This document shows, piece by piece, positions 1 to 8,308 of a stretch of 64,000 bases of DNA. The first letter of the stretch is position 1. Each line of letters opens with the position of its first letter. A program made the translations under genes and the position numbers. The notes below the pieces were generated by a model, which searched no databases, was not told the origin of the DNA, and worked only from the letters and a program-made list of their open reading frames with translations. The stretch covers positions 248,001-312,000 of the forward strand of contig NZ_BSFN01000004.1 in assembly GCF_027922365.1 (NCBI RefSeq), in the 5' to 3' direction. This DNA is from Pseudomonas turukhanskensis. Lineage in GTDB: Bacteria > Pseudomonadota > Gammaproteobacteria > Pseudomonadales > Pseudomonadaceae.

Positions 1-1
1 T

Positions 2-1591
2 CAGCAGGCCTCGGCCGCGCGGATCAACCTGTACGAAGAGAAAGTCAGCGAAGTCAGCCAGCGTCTGCACGAAAAACTCAAAGACGAAGTGCTGCTGGAT
101 GTGCACCTGTGGCCGCTGGTGAAAAGCGCCTATATCAACCTGATCGACAGCCGGTTCGACGATGAGCTGGCCGAAACCTGGTTCAACTCGATTTTCTGCG
201 GCCTGTTCAGCCACGACCTGATCAGCGACGGCTGCATGTTTATTCATACCACGCGCCCGTCCTTGCGCAGCCACGAGCGCGGCGCGCAAACCCGCACCTA
301 TATGCCCCAGGTAAACCTGGCCGGCATGCTCGAACAGATATTTACCGACTACCAGTTCAGCGTGCCCTACGAAAACCTCAACCGCGACCTGGCGCGGTTG
401 GAGGGCCAGTTGCGCGCCAACCTGCCGGACTGGGTGTGCAAAGACCCGGAGCTGTGCATCGAGCTGTTTTCCTCGGTGTTGTACCGCAACAAAGGCGCCT
501 ACCTGGTGGGCCGCATCTACACCCGTGACGAGCAATGGCCGCTGGTGATTCCGCTGCTGCATCGTGAGGAGCGCGGCATTCAGGTGGATGCGCTGATTAC
601 CGATGAAGCCGAAGTGTCGATCATCTTCTCCTTCACCCGTTCGTACTTCATGGTGGACGTGGCGATTCCGGCGGAGTTTGTCGGTTTCCTCAAACGTATT
701 CTGCCGGGCAAGCACATTGCCGAGCTGTACACCTCGATCGGCTTTTACAAACACGGCAAATCCGAGTTCTACCGCTCGCTGATCAACCACCTGGCCAACA
801 CCGACGACCGCTTTATCATGGCCCCCGGTGTGCGCGGCATGGTGATGAGCGTGTTTACCCTGCCGGGCTTCAACACCGTCTTCAAAATCATCAAGGACAA
901 GTTCTCGCCCTCGAAGAACGTCGACCGCGCCACGGTGATTGAAAAGTACCGCATGGTGAAAAGCGTCGACCGGGTAGGGCGCATGGCCGATACCCAGGAA
1001 TTTGCCGACTTCCGCTTTCCCAAAGCCAAGTTCGACCCCGAGTGCCTCGCAGAACTGTTGGAAGTGGCGCCGTCCACCGTCGAGCTCGAAGGCGATACCG
1101 TACTGGTGCGCCACTGCTGGACCGAACGGCGCATGACGCCGCTCAATATCTACCTCGAACACGCCAACGAAGCCCAGGTGCTCGAAGCGCTGGAAGACTA
1201 TGGCCTGGCCATCAAGCAACTGGCGGCAGCCAATATCTTCCCCGGCGACATGCTGCTGAAAAACTTCGGCGTCACCCGTCACGGCCGTGTGGTGTTCTAC
1301 GACTACGACGAAATCTGCGCACTTACCGAAGCCAACTTCCGGGTGATTCCACCACCGCGCTATCCCGAAGATGAAATGTCCAGCGAGCCCTGGTATTCCA
1401 TCGGCCCGCTGGATGTATTCCCCGAGGAATTCCCTCCGTTTCTGTTTGCCGACATGGGCCAGCGCAAACTGTTCAGCCAGTTGCACGGCGACCTGTATCA
1501 GGCCGATTACTGGAAAAGCCTGCAGGACGCCATTCGGGCCGGCAAGGTAATAGACGTGTTTCCGTACCGGCGTAAAGAGCAGTTGAACTGA
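2..1591 (+). CDS. aceK: Isocitrate dehydrogenase kinase/phosphatase, 5' end cut by window
   Basis: AceK phosphorylates and dephosphorylates isocitrate dehydrogenase in the cytoplasm and so sets the split between the TCA cycle and the glyoxylate shunt. The reading frame is open from base 2 and the missing N-terminus (some 50 residues by family length, about 570-580) lies outside the window. Family hallmarks are seen: [10 protein letters not shown], the SYFMVDV stretch, [31 protein letters not shown], the run [20 protein letters not shown] and the metal-binding region DYDEIC followed by [10 protein letters not shown]. It ends 9 bases before the first possible start of the next gene, so read-through is possible, but the AraC gene is not functionally linked. 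The first ATG-like codon inside the window (TTG/CTG near 89) is not the true start. Confidence 0.96.
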   Translation, partial: QQASAARINLYEEKVSEVSQRLHEKLKDEVLLDVHLWPLVKSAYINLIDSRFDDELAETWFNSIFCGLFSHDLISDGCMFIHTTRPSLRSHERGAQTRTYMPQVNLAGMLEQIFTDYQFSVPYENLNRDLARLEGQLRANLPDWVCKDPELCIELFSSVLYRNKGAYLVGRIYTRDEQWPLVIPLLHREERGIQVDALITDEAEVSIIFSFTRSYFMVDVAIPAEFVGFLKRILPGKHIAELYTSIGFYKHGKSEFYRSLINHLANTDDRFIMAPGVRGMVMSVFTLPGFNTVFKIIKDKFSPSKNVDRATVIEKYRMVKSVDRVGRMADTQEFADFRFPKAKFDPECLAELLEVAPSTVELEGDTVLVRHCWTERRMTPLNIYLEHANEAQVLEALEDYGLAIKQLAAANIFPGDMLLKNFGVTRHGRVVFYDYDEICALTEANFRVIPPPRYPEDEMSSEPWYSIGPLDVFPEEFPPFLFADMGQRKLFSQLHGDLYQADYWKSLQDAIRAGKVIDVFPYRRKEQLN

Positions 1592-1612
1592 CAGCACGGG
1601 TTGTTTGTTGCC

Positions 1613-2623
1613 ATGGCGGCTGAACCGTTTTTTTCGCGCTCTTCGTGGCTTAACTCGCTGCATATGTCCACGCTTACCGTGGCGCTGCTCCAGGCTCAGG
1701 GGCATGCGCCAGAAGCGGTGCTGGAAGGCAGCGGGATTTCCACCGACGACCTGCGCGCCATGAAACGCCTGATCGGCCCCGGCCAGGAGCAGCACGTGTT
1801 CGCCAATGCCCTGCGCCTCAGTGCCAAGCCGACGCTGGGTATTGAGTTGGGGCTACGCACCCGAATCTCCGCCTATGGCTTGCTCGGCTATGCACTGCTG
1901 TCGGCGCCGACCTTCGGCGAGGCGCTGCGCATCGGCTTGAGCTATCCGGTGCTGCTGGGCACCTATTTCAACCTCAGTCTGCATGTGGAAGGGCCGACCG
2001 CCTGGCTGGTAGCCACCGGCTATGGCGAAGACGAGGCGCTGCGGCCGTTCAACGTCGAGCTGTGCCTGGCCTCGCTGAAAGTGGTGTGCGGCGATCTGTT
2101 GGGCCAGCCGCTGCCGCTTAGGGCTGCGCAGTTCGATTACGGCGAAACCGCCGGCTACAGCAACGGCTTCGAGTGTCCGTTGCATTTCAACCAGCCCCGC
2201 AACGCCATCGGTTTCGCCGCGCACTGGCTGGAGCAGCCGCTGCCGCTGGCCGACCCCATCACCCACCAGGAAATGCTCGACCAATGCCGCCGGCAGAACG
2301 CCGAACTGGCCGCCAATCGTGCCTGGCTTGAACGTGTGCGGGCGCTGCTGGCCGAGCGCCTGCAAACCCCGCCGGGGCTGGAAGAACTGGCGCGGCAAAT
2401 GAACTGCTCAGCCCGCAGCCTGCGTCGCTATTTGCAGCAACAACACACCAGCTACCAGCAACTGCTGGACGAGCTGCGCTTCAGCCGCGCCAAGGAACTG
2501 CTGCAACAGGGCGAACTGCCTATCTACCGCATTGCCGAGTTGCTGGGCTTTAGCGAAACCGCCGGCCTGCGCCACGCCTTCCAGCGCTGGAGCGGGCAGC
2601 CGCCGAGTTACTTTCGTGTGTAG
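1613..2623 (+). CDS. AraC-family transcriptional regulator with arabinose-binding-like N domain
   Basis: A DNA-binding regulator of about 336 residues. Residues 15-200 look like the Arabinose_bd domain found in OruR-type Pseudomonas regulators (LGLRTRISAYGLLGYALLSAPTFGEAL). The last 100 residues hold two helix-turn-helix motifs typical of AraC/XylS (LEELARQMNCSARSLRRYLQQ and IYRIAELLGFSETAGLRHAFQRWSG). I chose ATG 1613; an upstream TTG at 1601 adds four residues and neither has a strong ribosome site. It converges on a ProW-like permease gene that ends 30 bases away, so control of that transporter is possible but unproven. The ligand is unknown. Confidence 0.88.
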   Translation: MAAEPFFSRSSWLNSLHMSTLTVALLQAQGHAPEAVLEGSGISTDDLRAMKRLIGPGQEQHVFANALRLSAKPTLGIELGLRTRISAYGLLGYALLSAPTFGEALRIGLSYPVLLGTYFNLSLHVEGPTAWLVATGYGEDEALRPFNVELCLASLKVVCGDLLGQPLPLRAAQFDYGETAGYSNGFECPLHFNQPRNAIGFAAHWLEQPLPLADPITHQEMLDQCRRQNAELAANRAWLERVRALLAERLQTPPGLEELARQMNCSARSLRRYLQQQHTSYQQLLDELRFSRAKELLQQGELPIYRIAELLGFSETAGLRHAFQRWSGQPPSYFRV

Positions 2624-2652
2624 GGCCTCTTCATACCTTCTTCCCTGCGGGC

Positions 2653-3507
2653 TCATTGCCTGACGCTACGTCGCCCATAATCCTGGGTGACGCGGTCGAT
2701 GATCACCGCCAAGGCCACGATGGCCAGGCCGGCCTCGACCCCGCGTCCGACGTCCAGGGTCTGGATGCCGATTAGCACGTCTTCGCCCAGGCCCCGGGCG
2801 CCGATCATGGAGGCCACCACCACCATCGACAGCGCCATCATCACGGTCTGGTTCAGCCCGGCCATGATGCTTGGCAGCGCCAGTGGCAGTTCTACATTGC
2901 GCAGTACTTGCCAGCGGTTGGCGCCCAGGCAGCGAGCGGCTTCGCGTACCGACGGATCGACCTGGCGCAAGCCCAGGTCGGTCAGCCGAACCAGCGGCGG
3001 CAGGGCGTAGATCAGGGTGGCAAAAATTGCCGGCATCTTGCCCAGGCCAAACAGCATCAATACCGGTATCAGGTACACGAAACTGGGCAGGGTTTGCATC
3101 ACGTCCAGCACCGGCATCAGCACCCGGCGAGCGGTGGGGCGATAGGCGAGCAACACGCCGAGGGGCACACCCAGCAGCACGCACAACCCCGTGGCTACCA
3201 GTACCAGGGCGCAGGTTTGCAGCAGTTTGTCCCACAGGCCCACCACGCCAATCAGGAACATCAACACCACCAGCGCCAACGCGCGTTTCCAACTGCGGCC
3301 GGCGTGCCAGGCCAGGGCGCCGACCAGCACCAGCAGCAGCCACCAGGGCAGGGCACGCAGGCCGCTTTCCAGCAGGGTGACCACTTGCAGCAGGCTGTCG
3401 GAGACTTGGCGCAGGTGGTCGCCGTAGTTCAACACCAGGCTGTCGACAGACCGGTTTACCGGCTCGGCAATGGAGTGGTGCAGGCCTTCCGGAAAGCTCG
3501 AACTCAC
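2653..3507 (-). CDS. ProW/ChoW-type glycine betaine ABC transporter permease
   Basis: Inner-membrane permease of the quaternary-amine (glycine betaine/proline/choline) ABC importer family, 284 residues. A soluble N-terminal stretch of about 50 residues with one helix at 52-70 is followed by further membrane helices (ALALVVLMFLIGVVGLW, ALVLVATGLCVLLGVPLGVLL). The ATPase-contact EAA loop is visible as REAARCLGANRWQVLRNVELPLALP. The start overlaps the stop of the upstream substrate-binding protein gene by four bases (ATGA), so the two are translated together. No ATPase gene lies on either side, so the transporter must borrow one from elsewhere or be inactive. The exact substrate cannot be read from sequence. 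Confidence 0.9.
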   Translation of the reverse strand: MSSSFPEGLHHSIAEPVNRSVDSLVLNYGDHLRQVSDSLLQVVTLLESGLRALPWWLLLVLVGALAWHAGRSWKRALALVVLMFLIGVVGLWDKLLQTCALVLVATGLCVLLGVPLGVLLAYRPTARRVLMPVLDVMQTLPSFVYLIPVLMLFGLGKMPAIFATLIYALPPLVRLTDLGLRQVDPSVREAARCLGANRWQVLRNVELPLALPSIMAGLNQTVMMALSMVVVASMIGARGLGEDVLIGIQTLDVGRGVEAGLAIVALAVIIDRVTQDYGRRSVRQ

Positions 3508-4508
3508 AGGGCGGCCTCGACCTTGCTGCGCGCCTCATCGCTTACCCAGCCGTGCCAGACCTGTGGGTTGGCTTTGAGAAACTGCTCGGCGGCGGCGCGC
3601 GGTGATTGGCGGGTTTCGCTCATCTTGGCCAGGGTGGTGTTGAGCAGGTCGATGGGGAAGTCGACCTTTTCAAACACCGCGACCAGCTCCGGGTATTGCT
3701 GATGGAACGGCGCCGATACGCCGACTGACAAGCGCGCTGCCAGCGAGCGGGTGCCCCGTGGGTTGGGGTTCTTGGCGTCGGCCAGGGTTTTCCAGGCTTC
3801 GGCATCGAAGGCCGGTTCTTCCAGGCGGACTAGTTTGTAGCGGCCCATCAGCGGGGTGGGCGACCAGTAGTAGAACAGTACCGGTTTGCCGCGGCGGATG
3901 GAGGAGGTGATCTCGGCGTCCAGCGCGGCGCCGGAGCCGGTGCGGAAGTTTACGTAGGTGTCGGTGAGGCCGTAGGCCTTGAGTTTTTGCGTGTTGACCA
4001 CTTCCGAGGTCCAGCCGGCGGGGCTGTTGAGAAAGCGGCCTTTTTCCGGTTGCTCGGCGTCGCGAAAGACGTGGGCGTAGCGGGGCAGGTCGCTGACTGA
4101 GCGAAGGTCGGGGGCCAGGGGTTTGATGCCTTTTTCGGCGTCGCCGTGAATGACGTAGTCGGGTACCCACCAGCCTTCGTCGGCGTTTTTGACGATATCG
4201 CCCAGGCCGAAGACTTTGCCTTCGGCTTCGGCTTTGACCCAGGCGGGGCTGCGGCCGGCCCATTCTTCGCCGATGACCTGGATGTCGTTGCGGGCCAGGG
4301 CGGCTTCCAGGCTTACGGTGCTACCGGGGAGGGTGTCGGTGGGGTAGCCGTAGCCTTTTTCTACGATCAGGCGCAGGACCTCGGTGATAAGGCTGCCGCT
4401 TTCCCAGGTGATATCGCCGAAGTGAATGGGTTTTGGGTCGGCGGCTTGGGCGCCGGCCATTGCCAGGGTCAGGGCGGCGGTGGTTAGCCAGCGGGTAAGT
4501 AGGTGCAT
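3504..4508 (-). CDS. ProX-like glycine betaine ABC transporter substrate-binding protein
   Basis: Periplasmic solute-binding protein of the OpuAC/ProX family, 334 residues. It begins with a clear signal peptide (MHLLTRWLTTAALTLAMAGAQA, cleavage after AQA). Family features include the opening strand IHFGDITWESG, many Trp residues that could form an aromatic cage (GEEWAGRSPAW, DEGWWVPDY) and the closing segment NPQVWHGWVSDEAR. The start at 4508 is supported by AAAGGA 8 bases upstream; the frame is open further upstream but without coding character. It is first in a two-gene unit with the permease at 2653-3507. Osmoprotectant or betaine uptake is the likely role; carnitine or choline are alternatives. 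Confidence 0.9.
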   Translation of the reverse strand: MHLLTRWLTTAALTLAMAGAQAADPKPIHFGDITWESGSLITEVLRLIVEKGYGYPTDTLPGSTVSLEAALARNDIQVIGEEWAGRSPAWVKAEAEGKVFGLGDIVKNADEGWWVPDYVIHGDAEKGIKPLAPDLRSVSDLPRYAHVFRDAEQPEKGRFLNSPAGWTSEVVNTQKLKAYGLTDTYVNFRTGSGAALDAEITSSIRRGKPVLFYYWSPTPLMGRYKLVRLEEPAFDAEAWKTLADAKNPNPRGTRSLAARLSVGVSAPFHQQYPELVAVFEKVDFPIDLLNTTLAKMSETRQSPRAAAEQFLKANPQVWHGWVSDEARSKVEAAL

Positions 4509-4910
4509 TGTCGGGTCCTTTCGCGATTCTGTTTTAGTCGGGTCGGGCGATTGTTTTTCTGCTTCGTTACCGCGTTTGCTGGGGTTTTTGTTTCGCGCCT
4601 TACGCGCGAGCTTCTGTTGGCATTGCCGGATTGCCGGACCACCCAAAAGCACCCAAAAGGTCTAGCCCCCACCTTGGGTGGTTCCTGTAGGAGAGGCTTT
4701 AGCCTCGATGTTTTTGATTTGTGTGCTGCGTTAGAAATCGTAGGCCACTTTGCAGTGGTAGTGCGCCTTCTGGCGCCGACCAAAGCTTTAAACACTTTGG
4801 TAAAGGCTTGGTTCAAGTTCTGAGCGGTGGTCATAGGGTTGACCGGGCCGAACCGGGCAACAGTTTCGCCGGCGAGCGCAGTAGCACCCTCTTTCGGCCG
4901 GCCTGTTCCA
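4509..4910. other. Gene-free interval between proX-like gene and ECF sigma gene
   Basis: This 402-base gap has no convincing coding frame. It holds the upstream region of the proX-like gene, one REP-like palindrome (4685-4710), and just before it a stretch of short repeats of CACCCAAAAG and a self-complementary ACCTTGGGTGGT. A further open frame across 4721-4924 lacks a start site and codon bias. No terminator with a T run is obvious. Confidence 0.6.
4685..4710 (+). repeat. REP-like palindrome, single copy
   Basis: The unit reads CTGTAGGAGAGGCTTTAGCC then TCGATG. The inner AGGCT/AGCCT arms form a short hairpin behind a GTAGGAG head, as in Pseudomonas REP elements. Related copies occur in pairs at 13315-13362 and 17629-17691. 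Confidence 0.8.
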
Positions 4911-5438
4911 TCAAGGCCGATTAGGCGCGGCGGGTATGCTGCCTACTCGCAGGCAGCGTTGCAGTGCCCTGGTCATATAGTCGCTGACCGAGCGTTGCGA
5001 GATGCCCAGGGTGCGGGCGATTTCCGGGTAGGTAAGGCCGTCGACTTGCGCCAGCAGAAACGTAGCCTTGACCTTGGCCGGCAAGCCGTCGAGCAACAGG
5101 TCGATGCGGTGCAGCGTTTCCCTGAATTCGGCGGCCTGCTGGGGAGAGCGCTCGTCGGCGGCATCCGGGTTCAGGCTATCGAGGTAGGCGCGCTCCAGGT
5201 CGCGGCGGCGCCAGCGCTGATACAGCAGGCGGCGGGCGATGGTGGTGAGCAGGGCGCGGGGCTCGCGAATAGGCGCCATGGCGGGGCTGGCGAGCAACTG
5301 GGTAAAGGTTTCGGCGGCCAGCTCTTCGGCACTGGCCCTCGACTCCAGGTGCCCCCTCAGGCGGCCTTGCAGCCAGTCATAGTGCTGGCTGAACAGCAGG
5401 CCTACGTAGTGGCCATGGGAATTGTCGGCACCGGACAT
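4911..5438 (-). CDS. FecI-type ECF RNA polymerase sigma factor, orphan
   Basis: Extracytoplasmic-function sigma factor of 175 residues. Region 2 spans about 10-75 (LFSQHYDWLQGRLRGHL, AEELAAETFTQLLASP, PRALLTTIARRLLYQRWRRRDLERAYL) and region 4 spans about 115-165 (LPAKVKATFLLAQVDGLTY, EIARTLGISQRSVSDYMTRAL). The PRALLTTIARRLL and WRRRDLERAYL segments are characteristic of the FecI iron-starvation group. Such factors normally sit next to a FecR anti-sigma gene and a TonB-dependent receptor; neither is found within the window. An A/T-rich stretch at 5510-5545 could hold its promoter. Target genes are unknown. Confidence 0.92.
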   Translation of the reverse strand: MSGADNSHGHYVGLLFSQHYDWLQGRLRGHLESRASAEELAAETFTQLLASPAMAPIREPRALLTTIARRLLYQRWRRRDLERAYLDSLNPDAADERSPQQAAEFRETLHRIDLLLDGLPAKVKATFLLAQVDGLTYPEIARTLGISQRSVSDYMTRALQRCLRVGSIPAAPNRP

Positions 5439-5572
5439 AACGGCTCCAGAATCTGAAAAGGCATGGGAGTCCGGTGTTCCGGTGAAGGCATGCTAGCAAG
5501 GGCACTTATTCTTTAAAAATAGCGTTATTGGCTACAGATATTCTTTTGTGGTCTATACGGGGTTTGGCTCTT

Positions 5573-5638
5573 GTAGGGTGTGCTATGCGCACCATTGCGT
5601 TTGCGGGGCTATCACTTGGTGCGCGGAGCACACCCTAC
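5573..5638. repeat. GTAGGGTGTGC inverted repeat
   Basis: Perfect 11-base arms, GTAGGGTGTGC at 5573-5583 and its complement GCACACCCTAC at 5628-5638, with a second inner pair GCGCACCA/TGGTGCGC. It is one of the GTAGG-headed intergenic palindromes widespread in gammaproteobacteria. The stop codon of the PhnD-like gene (5635-5637, minus strand) lies inside the right arm. Confidence 0.85.
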
Positions 5639-6390
5639 GGGGCGTATACGCCAAGCTCGGCGGCGTGGCGCTCATAGGTAAGCAATACCTGGTAATCCGC
5701 TTCACTTGCGGGAAGCACCTGGCGAATGCGCAACACCTGCGCGGCTTCCGGCTCATCGAGCAACGCCTGGTTCAGCGCGGCCCGAATGCGCTGCGCCTGC
5801 TGCTCATCGGCGGCGGTGATATAGGGCAGGGTGGGGCTGGGCGCGCTGGTTTGTAGCAGGCGCAGGCCGGTCACTTCTTCGGCGGCATAGAGCGCCAGGT
5901 AGGCGAAGGTCACACAGTCCACGGCAATCAAATCCACGCGGCCTTCACGTAGCCACGCCAGGCTTTGTCGATGGCTACCGCTGAGCTCAAGGCTGGAGAA
6001 ATAGCGCCCGTCTTGCTGCCAGGGCGCCAGCGCGTGACGCAACAGGTTCATACCCGTGTTGGAGTCCAGGCTATTGGCCGCACCTCGGCAGCCGCGCAGG
6101 GCTGGCAGGCTGTTGCGGGTTTCGTCTTCGCGGACCAACAGCAGGCTGCAGTGTTCGCCATTGTGGCTATGGGGCAGGTCGAAATCCGGCCGCCCAACCA
6201 ACCGCACCTGGCCGCGTAATTGGGTCATGAGCGGGTAGCCGCAGGTTTGCGTCAGCAGCAGCTCGGGCGTGCGGAACAGGGCGTGCACATCGCTGCCGGC
6301 CCAGGGCAGGCGTTCGGCGTCGAGCAGTGCGAGTGTGCGCGTTAACCACTGTTCGCTGGCTTGGCGAACGGGCTCGGGCGCCGGGTACAT
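5635..6390 (-). CDS. PhnD-like solute-binding-fold protein without signal peptide
   Basis: A 251-residue protein of the PhnD/SsuA/transferrin-like binding-protein superfamily: residues like TCGYPLMTQLRGQVRLVGRP, RGCRGAANSLDSNTGMNLLRHAL and GRVDLIAVDCVTFAYL match the fold of phosphonate-type binding proteins. No signal peptide or lipobox is present, so it would be cytoplasmic, which is unusual. I chose ATG 6390 because it overlaps the desaturase stop as TGATG, indicating coupled translation; an ATG at 6417 would add nine residues. The gene ends inside an inverted repeat. Function is unknown; ligand sensing or carrying for the neighbouring desaturase is only a guess. Confidence 0.72.
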   Translation of the reverse strand: MYPAPEPVRQASEQWLTRTLALLDAERLPWAGSDVHALFRTPELLLTQTCGYPLMTQLRGQVRLVGRPDFDLPHSHNGEHCSLLLVREDETRNSLPALRGCRGAANSLDSNTGMNLLRHALAPWQQDGRYFSSLELSGSHRQSLAWLREGRVDLIAVDCVTFAYLALYAAEEVTGLRLLQTSAPSPTLPYITAADEQQAQRIRAALNQALLDEPEAAQVLRIRQVLPASEADYQVLLTYERHAAELGVYAP

Positions 6391-7367
6391 CAACAGTTCG
6401 GCATGGCCGCGGGGCATGGCGGGTGGTCCTGCTGGCTAACCAGGGGGTGGACGGGGGTGTCGACCGGGCTTAAGCCGTGCTGGCGAACCAGCTGGCCATA
6501 ACCATGGACCAGAAAACCGCCGCTACGTGCCACCCAGTACTCGCGCCGGGCATGGTAGATCGAGGGTAGCCGATACCACGGCAGCCAGGGCAGATCGTGG
6601 TGCACCAGGTGCAGGTTAAGGTTGAGGAACAACCAGCGCCACGGCCAGCCGGCTTCATTGAGCACACTGCGCTGCGCCGGTTCCGCCGCCGGGCGGTGTT
6701 CGTAGAAAGAGCGCAGCATGCCCACGGCCAACGCCGGTACGCTGACCAGCAGCACATAGTGCGCGGCCGACAAGACGCTGTAGTGCTGCACCCACAGCAG
6801 CAACGCCGCACACACCACGCCATGGCTGCTCCACATCAGCCACGCCTGGCGTTCAAAACGCAGCAAGCGCCGGCCTTCGCTTACGAGCAGGCCAGCCAGC
6901 GCCAACGGCGCGCCGACCAGCAACCGACCCAGCACGGTTTTATTCAGCCAATGCAGAGCGCGGGCGGCGGCGGGCAAGCGCTGCCACAGATCGGGGTGCA
7001 GGTAACGGCTTTCGGGGTCGACCTCGGGCAGGGTCAGGCTGTCATCGCGGTGGTGCGCCAGGTGGCTGTCGCGGTACAGCGTGTAGGGGTACCAGATCGC
7101 GTAGGGGCCGCAGGCCAACAGCTTGTTCAGCCACGGTAAGCGCGTGGGATGGCCGTGCAGCACTTCGTGTTGCACTGACATCCACAGGGTGACCAGCGGA
7201 ATCAGCAGCGCAGTGCTCAGCCATACACCCAGGTGCGGGCTAAACCAGAGCACCTCGAACCACGCCGCCTGCACGCCAATCAGCAATAACCAGGTCGGCC
7301 ATTCCTGGCGACCGAAACGGTCGTTTTCCAGGCTCGCGCGCAAGCGCTGCCAGTGTGTGTATTGCAT
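6390..7367 (-). CDS. Membrane fatty acid desaturase-family di-iron enzyme
   Basis: Integral-membrane di-iron oxidase/desaturase of 325 residues. The three histidine boxes are present: QHEVLHGH (His67, 71, 73), SHLAHH (His102, 105, 106) and HLVHH (His253, 256, 257). Hydrophobic helices lie at about 26-60, 145-165 and 185-218. The family includes fatty-acid desaturases, hydroxylases and ring-modifying enzymes, so the substrate may not be a lipid. It lies 92 bases downstream of the GntR regulator on the same strand with no terminator visible between them, and is coupled to the PhnD-like gene by TGATG, so the three could form one transcript. Confidence 0.85.
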   Translation of the reverse strand: MQYTHWQRLRASLENDRFGRQEWPTWLLLIGVQAAWFEVLWFSPHLGVWLSTALLIPLVTLWMSVQHEVLHGHPTRLPWLNKLLACGPYAIWYPYTLYRDSHLAHHRDDSLTLPEVDPESRYLHPDLWQRLPAAARALHWLNKTVLGRLLVGAPLALAGLLVSEGRRLLRFERQAWLMWSSHGVVCAALLLWVQHYSVLSAAHYVLLVSVPALAVGMLRSFYEHRPAAEPAQRSVLNEAGWPWRWLFLNLNLHLVHHDLPWLPWYRLPSIYHARREYWVARSGGFLVHGYGQLVRQHGLSPVDTPVHPLVSQQDHPPCPAAMPNC

Positions 7368-7459
7368 ACCGCGTTCCCCAAACGTTGCAGCGAATCAGCG
7401 CTGTCTAGTGAGGGTGTGCAGCGGGGCGGGGAAATCTTGCAGATCGTTTGGCAATAGCC

Positions 7460-8188
7460 TTATGCCTGGCGCGTTTTGAATACGCCGCTCAGCACAAATT
7501 CGTAACGTTCCGGGCGGATATAAAACGTGGTGCGGTCGCAGCATTGCTGGTCGTCGAACCACGAGGTGCGCTGCATCACCAGCAGCGCGGTGCCGCGTTT
7601 TACCCCCAGGTGCTGGGCCAAGGTCTTGTCCGCTTCGCGGGCGCGGATAGCCATGTCGGCGCGGCTTACCGGTTTGCCGGTGATGCGTTCCAGCACCGAG
7701 TACAACGGCTCTTGTGCGGCGGCGTGCCAGTCGACGTCGGCCAGCTCGGCGGTGAGGTAGCTGCGGGCGAATGCGATCGGTTCGTCGTCGACGATATGCA
7801 GGCGGTCGACGTTCACACACTGGCCGCTAAACAGCTGCGCCAACTCTTCCGGCACCTCGACGATTCGTTGCCCCAGCATCTTCATGCTCGGCTTGAGCCC
7901 TTGCAACACCAGGGAATCGTGAAAGCTGCGCAGGGCGTCGAGGTCGTGGCGTACCTGCTGGGCGGCAACGAAGGTGCCTTTGCCTTGTTTGCGCTCCACC
8001 ACACCGTCGTCGCCCAGCTTGGCCAGCGCGAGGCGGATGGTCACCCGGCTGACCTCAAAGCGTTCCACCAATTCCGATTCCGACGGCAGTTTTCCCAGCG
8101 CGCCAAACTGGCCTTGCTGAATTTCGGTGAGCAGTTGTTGAGCGATTTGCTCGTACAGCGAAGTGGCGCTTTCACGTTGCAAAGTCAC
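7460..8188 (-). CDS. GntR-family regulator, HutC subfamily (UTRA domain)
   Basis: A 242-residue repressor-type regulator. The winged helix-turn-helix fills residues 5-75 (SLYEQIAQQLLTEI, LPSESELVERFEVSRVTIRLALAKLGDDGVVERKQGKGTFV) and the UTRA ligand-binding domain follows from about 90 to 235 (AFARSYLTAELADVD, LLVMQRTSWFDDQ, TTFYIRPERYEFVL). The start is GTG 8188. The gene is divergent from an SsuABC-type operon; palindromes of HutC-operator form lie between them at 8252-8266. It probably senses the imported compound or a breakdown product. Which ligand is not deducible. Confidence 0.92.
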   Translation of the reverse strand: MTLQRESATSLYEQIAQQLLTEIQQGQFGALGKLPSESELVERFEVSRVTIRLALAKLGDDGVVERKQGKGTFVAAQQVRHDLDALRSFHDSLVLQGLKPSMKMLGQRIVEVPEELAQLFSGQCVNVDRLHIVDDEPIAFARSYLTAELADVDWHAAAQEPLYSVLERITGKPVSRADMAIRAREADKTLAQHLGVKRGTALLVMQRTSWFDDQQCCDRTTFYIRPERYEFVLSGVFKTRQA

Positions 8189-8239
8189 GGCGTGGGTGTC
8201 CGGTTCTGAGGCTGATTCTAAGGTTATGCCGTTTCGGTC

Positions 8240-8268
8240 TTGGGCTAACTTGTATTAATACGTATTAT
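8240..8268 (+). promoter_or_regulatory. Putative promoter and GntR operator of the ABC transporter operon
   Basis: TTGGGC (8240-8245), 17 bases, then TATTAT (8263-8268) makes a sigma-70-like promoter. Overlapping it are two perfect palindromes, GTATTAATAC (8252-8261) and AATACGTATT (8257-8266), resembling the GTnTAnAC pattern of HutC-group operators. If correct, the ATG at 8267 lies in the -10 box and translation begins further downstream at 8309. Confidence 0.55.
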
Positions 8269-8308
8269 GACGGCCTTAGACAGTATAAATGACCTGACGC
8301 CCCTTGCC

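Noticed and set aside
4503-4823. 106-residue frame in the gap upstream of the ProX-like gene
   Set aside because: Codes through the REP element and low-complexity stretches, without a start site.
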